A stretch of 54,651 bases of DNA, from the NCBI GenBank assembly GCA_002384935.1, contig DGCD01000003.1, positions 127,391 to 182,041 of the forward strand, read 5' to 3'. The notes beneath the pieces were generated by a model. The model was not told where the DNA came from and searched no databases. It was given only the letters and a program-made list of their open reading frames with translations. The translations under genes and the position numbers were made by a program. Numbering within the stretch: position 1 is the stretch's first letter; the number at the start of each line of letters is the position of its first letter. Positions 50,284 through 54,651 of this stretch are shown here, piece by piece. This DNA comes from Pusillimonas sp. UBA3987 (lineage in GTDB: Bacteria; Pseudomonadota; Gammaproteobacteria; Burkholderiales; Burkholderiaceae_B).

Positions 50284-51156
50284 ATGCTGACTGATACCAA
50301 GCTGCGCAACCTCAAGCCAAAGGACAAGCTCTACAAAGTGAATGACCGTGACGGCCTCTACGTGGCCATCACGCCAGCGGGTTCGATTTCATTCCGCTAC
50401 AACTACTCGATCCACGGCAGGCAGGAGACAATCACCTTCGGCCGATACGGTGACAACCACCCCACCGCGTGCCGCCAGTTAGATATTCTGCGCGCTATGC
50501 TCTACAGTCGAGGATTGGCACCCACGCTTGCACCCTTCGCAACAAGCCATTCCCTAAATGCCTACGCAGGCATAAATGCGCGGTCATCTAGTCTGACAAG
50601 GGATAAACTACACGAAGGCTTGCGCGACGGTATTACTGCTGGGGAAACGAAGATTGAAGGCTGGCCTACAGAGCTTTCTCTAATGTGTTTGCGCGGCGAT
50701 CCTGAACAACTATCTAACACTTTGGCAGAGGTTGACTTTTTGTCAGCCGCTGATGCCGCCCTGATCTGGCAGGGCATAGAAGACAGGCACCCATCAGCCC
50801 GTACCATTCGCGGCGCACTGGCAAAGGCACCTCTCATGCCCGACTTGTCTTCCTCAATTCTGCATATGCGGCAGGCTTTGGAGAATCTCGTTCGAGTTCA
50901 GTCAGAAATCACTTATCGCGTGTCTCTCCTACTCGCGGAGTTGTGCGCGCCAATTCAACCTCGTGCTTTGACCTATGCCACCGCAAAGAAGAGCTATGGC
51001 GACCGTAGCAAGATCGCACACGGGTCCAGTTCGCCCGTGGACAACGCTCAGTGGATGCGGGCATGGGGGCTTCTGTGGAATACATGTCAGGCAATCTTGC
51101 TCCGGGGTACCATCCCCTCTGCCGATGATCTGACCAACGAGCTACTGGCACGTTAG
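50284..51156 (+). CDS. Chimeric gene: integrase arm-binding domain joined to HEPN-like protein
   Basis: Residues 1 to about 57 (MLTDTKLRNLKPKDKLYKVN onward, ending TFGRYGD) are the DUF4102-type N-terminal domain of a P4-family tyrosine integrase of the kind found next to guaA. The catalytic domain is gone: after about base 50454 the sequence changes to unrelated material. The C-terminal half (about 160-290) is helical and contains RSKIAHG (241-247), an R-x4-H motif like that of HEPN (Apea-like) domains, in the context LLLAEL...YGDRSKIAHGS. It may be a real fused product or a HEPN gene that lost its own start. No Shine-Dalgarno sequence is seen before the ATG. Confidence 0.65.
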   Translation: MLTDTKLRNLKPKDKLYKVNDRDGLYVAITPAGSISFRYNYSIHGRQETITFGRYGDNHPTACRQLDILRAMLYSRGLAPTLAPFATSHSLNAYAGINARSSSLTRDKLHEGLRDGITAGETKIEGWPTELSLMCLRGDPEQLSNTLAEVDFLSAADAALIWQGIEDRHPSARTIRGALAKAPLMPDLSSSILHMRQALENLVRVQSEITYRVSLLLAELCAPIQPRALTYATAKKSYGDRSKIAHGSSSPVDNAQWMRAWGLLWNTCQAILLRGTIPSADDLTNELLAR

Positions 51157-51196
51157 TGCGTTGTTATCGAGCTCTCAGTAAGGAGGACGGCATCAA

Positions 51197-51400
51197 ATGA
51201 AAGACAGATCGCATGACGAGGCTATGGCCGAGCATTTCCGCGCCGACCCGAACTATGCAGCCGAATTGCTGGCCGAGGTTCGTCGCAACGGCGATCCGGC
51301 TGAGCTGGCAATTCTGTTGCGACAGATGGCTGCGGCATTCGGGCAGGCTGTGGAGGCGAAAGTGCGACCCACGGCACCAAGTGACGCCGGACAGTGGTAA
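51197..51400 (+). CDS. Short antitoxin-like protein
   Basis: 67 residues after a strong AAGGAGG ribosome site. The segment SHDEAMAEHFRADPNYAAELLAEV and GDPAELAILLRQMAAAFG (outlines) resembles the N-terminal part of HigA-type addiction-module antidote proteins (DNA-binding, normally about 100 residues). The helix-turn-helix that follows in full-length members is missing; the protein ends at GQW. No matching HigB-type toxin is adjacent. It may be a decayed antitoxin or a small regulator of the next gene, which begins 9 bases after its stop. Confidence 0.6.
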   Translation: MKDRSHDEAMAEHFRADPNYAAELLAEVRRNGDPAELAILLRQMAAAFGQAVEAKVRPTAPSDAGQW

Positions 51401-51409
51401 GGGGGTAAC

Positions 51410-52729
51410 GTGGGTACGGAAATTACGCTCGATGTAGCTGGAGTGTCAGTCACGTACAGCAAGAATCACCGCGGAATTGATCATGGATCGATTTTCCAGG
51501 AACAAGATCGAAAGGCGATCAAGAGCAACCAACTCGACTACGATTGGTATGAGGAGGAGGGCGAGGACCCTACAGCTTCCGAAATGGCGTTCGCGCGGCC
51601 GCTTAGGCACGTCGTTCCGCGCCTCGAACTCCTTGGCTTCAATCTGGAGCGCGTCCGCCTTGAATATGACGCCGTCGCGCAAAGCTGGCTAGAGGAGAGG
51701 CGGTCTCTTCAGGACGACGATGAGCCCATTGCTGACCTGATGAGCTTTGAGGAGTTCTGCGCGTTTGCCATCGCGCATCCGCTCGACAGTCTCGACGAGA
51801 CTTTCAACTTTGGCACGGGCGAAACAAGCGAAGAGAAAATCCGAGGTCGCTTCGACGGAATGCCGCTCGAGCGGATTCCAGGCTATCAATCCTACGATAT
51901 TCAGGCCTATTCGGAGCGAAGCTTCTTCGGCGGATTGGTCAATATCCTCCACCCATATTCGGTCCTGCGGCTTTTGGCGGAGGCGGGTGCGAACGAGGAT
52001 GCTCCTGTTGTTTGGCAATATGGACCGTTGGTGCAGGCGGGATGGGCAACAGAACGAGAGTTCGTGCCCCACGCACGGCGAACTGAGACGTTCCTGATCG
52101 CGACCGAGGGGAGCTCAGACGTCCACATCTTAAAGCATGCGCTCGCGCTGTTGCGGCCAGGGATCGCCGATTTCTTCCGCTTTATCGACGTGAGCGAAAG
52201 CCATCCATTTTCGGGTACAGGCAATCTGGTGAAGTTTGCGGAAGGGCTCGCCAAGATCGACGTCCAGAATCAAGTCGTCTTCGTATTCGACAACGACGCC
52301 GAGGGGCTTGATGCCCATCAGCGTCTGTCCAAACTTACTCTGCCTGCGAACATGCGGGGGATCTTGTTGCCCGAGCTGGAGGACTTCCGAGCGTTTCCGG
52401 CGCAAGGTCCCGAGGGACTCCACAACTCTGACATTAACCGTCGCGCCGCGGCAATCGAGTGCTATCTTGATCTCAACGTCAGCGGTTACCCGCCAGCCAA
52501 GGTGCTGTGGACCAACTACAAGAAGAGCCTCGGTACCTATCAGGGGGCACTGGAATACAAGGACACTTATAGCAAGGAGTTCTTGAAGCAGACGGACGAG
52601 ACGTTGGCCGTAGGTGCGTATGACGTTCGCAAGATCGAGTCGGTTCTCGATCTGCTCATTGCCGAATGTACAGCAATCGCTGCCGACCGATGGGACCCGA
52701 CTGACATCGACTTGAGAGATGCCTACTGA
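51410..52729 (+). CDS. HEPN/Toprim-associated domain protein (putative nuclease)
   Basis: The 439-residue product begins MGTEITLDVAGVSVTYSKN, the pattern of HEPN/Toprim-associated N-terminal domains (about 1-150). A Toprim fold follows at about 225-310: the conserved Glu in ATEGSSDVHILKHAL (Glu 233) and the acidic motif VVFVFDNDAEG (293-299 region). A conserved-looking C-terminal segment is INRRAAAIECYL. Toprim domains of this type cut or join nucleic acid in defence proteins such as OLD-family nucleases. GTG start at 51410 with AGGGGGT upstream. Its stop overlaps the protease start (TGATG). Codon use (many ATC, CTC, GAG) differs from the host genes. Confidence 0.78.
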   Translation: MGTEITLDVAGVSVTYSKNHRGIDHGSIFQEQDRKAIKSNQLDYDWYEEEGEDPTASEMAFARPLRHVVPRLELLGFNLERVRLEYDAVAQSWLEERRSLQDDDEPIADLMSFEEFCAFAIAHPLDSLDETFNFGTGETSEEKIRGRFDGMPLERIPGYQSYDIQAYSERSFFGGLVNILHPYSVLRLLAEAGANEDAPVVWQYGPLVQAGWATEREFVPHARRTETFLIATEGSSDVHILKHALALLRPGIADFFRFIDVSESHPFSGTGNLVKFAEGLAKIDVQNQVVFVFDNDAEGLDAHQRLSKLTLPANMRGILLPELEDFRAFPAQGPEGLHNSDINRRAAAIECYLDLNVSGYPPAKVLWTNYKKSLGTYQGALEYKDTYSKEFLKQTDETLAVGAYDVRKIESVLDLLIAECTAIAADRWDPTDIDLRDAY

Positions 52730-53787
52730 TGGCTGAAAAAGACGCTTTCCATGAGACCTATGTGCGGGCGGCAGGTGCGGTGGCATTCGTCGCCATCATC
52801 GATACCAAGGGGGACGAAGGAATTGGCTCGGCGTTCCATATCGGCAATGGAATCTTCGTCACAGCCCGACATGTGATTGATGGGGTGACCATCAAGGAGA
52901 TCGCTACCACTAAGTCCGCGCACCTTAATGAAGAGGCAGGCGGCAAGGTAGTTCCTCCGCGTCGGCTAGAGATTGTTGATGGACCCCATTTTGGCCCAGA
53001 CGGTCTCGATGTTGCAGTCTTTCGGGTCGACCTTGGCACCACGCCGTTGCCCGCGATCAGCGTCAGTCAGCACACAGATTACTCGCTTGGAGAGAATGAC
53101 ATGGTCCTCTCCGACATTCTCGTCCTCGGGTATCCCCCGATCCCATTCACCACCGTACCCAGCCAGGTCGTCACTCTGGGACAGATCAATGCTGTGGTGC
53201 GTGTGCGACATTCTCCGGTGCTCCACTTCATTGCTTCGGCCATGGCGCGCGGCGGGTTCAGCGGAGGAGTCGCACTTGATCGGTCGGGCGTGGCGGTGGC
53301 TCTCGTGACGGAGAGTCTGGGCCGGGGCGACATGCCGGTGGAGACCGGTTACATGAGCCTGTTGTCGATCGAACCGGCGGTTGATCTCGCTGCCGAAAAG
53401 TTCGGGTTCAGCACCCATGGCGGCTACCCTGGCCGCTACAACGACACGCTGTTCGCGGTGAAATTTTCGAATCCGTCCAGCCGGTCGCTCAGTTCCTTCA
53501 TCTATGACGCGAGCCTCTACGTCTATGATGACGACCGTGATGTGTTCGTCGAATTCGACTGTGCTGACGAGGCGCTGCTGGCCGAGGCGGTATCGACGTT
53601 CAATGCCATTACGCCTCTGACTCGTCACGACGTCGTAGACGGGTCTGTCCTGTACACGCCGAAAAAGAATCCGTCTGCAGAACTGCTGATTAAAGGTGGA
53701 GATGCGGTCGCCGCGCTCTTCGAGGGGGCCGGCTACAAGAGGATGGCCTCGGAACGCAGTCAATGGCAGCTTAGGTCTAAACGGTAG
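52729..53787 (+). CDS. Trypsin-like serine protease
   Basis: A 352-residue protein with a cytoplasmic-looking S1-type protease domain (about 15-200): catalytic His48 in FVTARHVID, Asp94 in DGLDVAVF, and Ser178 in GGFSGG. All three residues are in the right order. No signal peptide is visible, which is unlike secreted housekeeping proteases and typical of proteases in defence loci. The C-terminal ~130 residues (from about 220) have no recognised fold. It is translationally coupled to the Toprim gene (TGATG). Confidence 0.88.
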   Translation: MAEKDAFHETYVRAAGAVAFVAIIDTKGDEGIGSAFHIGNGIFVTARHVIDGVTIKEIATTKSAHLNEEAGGKVVPPRRLEIVDGPHFGPDGLDVAVFRVDLGTTPLPAISVSQHTDYSLGENDMVLSDILVLGYPPIPFTTVPSQVVTLGQINAVVRVRHSPVLHFIASAMARGGFSGGVALDRSGVAVALVTESLGRGDMPVETGYMSLLSIEPAVDLAAEKFGFSTHGGYPGRYNDTLFAVKFSNPSSRSLSSFIYDASLYVYDDDRDVFVEFDCADEALLAEAVSTFNAITPLTRHDVVDGSVLYTPKKNPSAELLIKGGDAVAALFEGAGYKRMASERSQWQLRSKR

Positions 53788-53922
53788 ACCAGGACGGGAA
53801 TGACCATGGTGACCACGTCATTCGGAATCGGTTAACGTGGTTCGTTTCTCCGTTGACCTAAAGCTTAAGCTATAGCTCGGTCTTAAGTAATCGTGCCGAC
53901 CAATGGTCGGCGATTCGAGCGA

Positions 53923-54645
53923 ATGGGGAATAGATTGACTGACTGGTTTGCTGACAAGAAATTCGGAGTCGAGCACGCACTCAACATGTATGCCTCGAGT
54001 TTCGTAACAATGCCTGCCATGGGGATATATGAAGTCTACGTGGTGAAACATTTCGCGGAGCCGCTTAGCACCTGCCACATCTATCTGATCGGCCAAGTGC
54101 CCAAGATCGACTTCGTAGGGGCGAGCAAGGAGGCGAACGAGCTCATCACCAAGCTTGAGGTTGCTGGGCAGTCCCATGACCTTCGTTGGCCGATTCCCGA
54201 AGGTGCAAAGTTAATCGAGAGGGACGGACTGTGGCTCGTAGTTAATGAAGAGGCCGGAATGGGTGGATTCCCCAACGAAACCCAGATGGCGCGTCGCTTA
54301 GCCCATGAGTTAGATGCCGTTCACTTCAAGGTTCTCTACATCGGACAGGCTTATGGCGAAGATGGTTCGCGTAATGCCTTGCACAGGCTCAAATCGCATT
54401 CCACGCTTCAGCAAATAGCCGTCCAGGGCATCCCAGACGGTTTCCGGCTGACGCTGTTAATGCTCGAAGTTGTACCGGCAAACCGTCTTCTGACAATGTT
54501 CAACCCGAAAGCAAAGATACAGGATCAAGCAGAGGCGCGGATCAGGAACGGTCTCGACAAATTGTTCTCAACCACTGAGCCAGAGCGTATCACCCTTTAT
54601 GAAGCGTCGCTGATTCGTTACTTCAAGCCACTACTGTCCGGTTAA
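53923..54645 (+). CDS. Protein with divergent GIY-YIG-like nuclease domain
   Basis: 240 residues from ATG 53923 (a GTG at 53893 is also in frame). The C-terminal half contains KVLYIGQAYG, then DGSRNALHRLKSHSTLQQI with candidate catalytic Arg/His, and near the end ITLYEASLIRYFKPLLSG, which resembles the Glu-containing helix and tail of GIY-YIG nucleases. The canonical GIY strand just before YIG is not clear; a GIY (GIYEVYVV) occurs much earlier, too far away to be the motif. The N-terminal half is unrecognised. It lies 135 bases after the protease gene. Confidence 0.5.
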   Translation: MGNRLTDWFADKKFGVEHALNMYASSFVTMPAMGIYEVYVVKHFAEPLSTCHIYLIGQVPKIDFVGASKEANELITKLEVAGQSHDLRWPIPEGAKLIERDGLWLVVNEEAGMGGFPNETQMARRLAHELDAVHFKVLYIGQAYGEDGSRNALHRLKSHSTLQQIAVQGIPDGFRLTLLMLEVVPANRLLTMFNPKAKIQDQAEARIRNGLDKLFSTTEPERITLYEASLIRYFKPLLSG

Positions 54646-54651
54646 GAATGC

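Overview
The window looks like a chromosomal segment of a betaproteobacterium of the order Burkholderiales, most likely family Alcaligenaceae (Bordetella, Achromobacter or Pusillimonas relatives). The basis is gene content and order: recA-recX, a DUF2889 gene, sucCD, hemC-hemD-hemX-hemY, and a complete protocatechuate branch of the beta-ketoadipate pathway with its own regulators. Genus cannot be settled by reading alone.

Layout. 1-1221: the right part of an ISL3-family insertion sequence, cut by the window edge, next to a CAT-anticodon tRNA. 1418-4628: a tiny membrane protein, a lipoprotein with a SecD-like head domain, an aspartate carbamoyltransferase carrying an extra N-terminal helix-turn-helix-like domain, and rdgC. 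5001-15062: core housekeeping (recA under a LexA box, recX, a DUF2889 protein, succinyl-CoA synthetase, haem synthesis, pyrophosphatase). 15130-26970: aromatic catabolism. PobA makes protocatechuate, PcaHG opens the ring, PcaB and a PcaC-PcaD fusion give beta-ketoadipate, and PcaIJ adds CoA. The AraC-type PobR, an IclR-type regulator and the LysR-type PcaQ sit beside their targets. A Fur-boxed cytochrome c/FTR1 iron permease lies inside the cluster. 27053-32789: an Aer-like chemoreceptor, then a TetR - Rieske oxygenase - FAD monooxygenase - substrate-binding protein set of unknown substrate.

32976-42649: a compact, non-canonical tad (Flp-type) pilus locus of overlapping genes: pilin, TadG-like, TadE-like, an unknown secreted protein, CpaB, secretin CpaC, an FHA-CpaF ATPase fusion, TadB, TadC. 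It ends in a DUF192 reading frame that runs into greB without a stop codon. 42729-49979: purL, guaB, guaA (purine synthesis).

From the 3' end of guaA to the window end lies an accessory region. guaA shows a codon-use shift in its last ~80 bases. It is followed by clustered CATGGTAT repeats and a gene whose first ~57 residues are the arm-binding domain of a guaA-targeting tyrosine integrase, joined to a HEPN-like C-terminal part. Then come a short antitoxin-like protein, a HEPN/Toprim-associated protein that overlaps a trypsin-like protease gene (TGATG), and a gene with a YIG-like nuclease motif. This is probably a decayed or rearranged genomic island. The Toprim-protease pair is the best candidate here for an undescribed, probably anti-phage, system.
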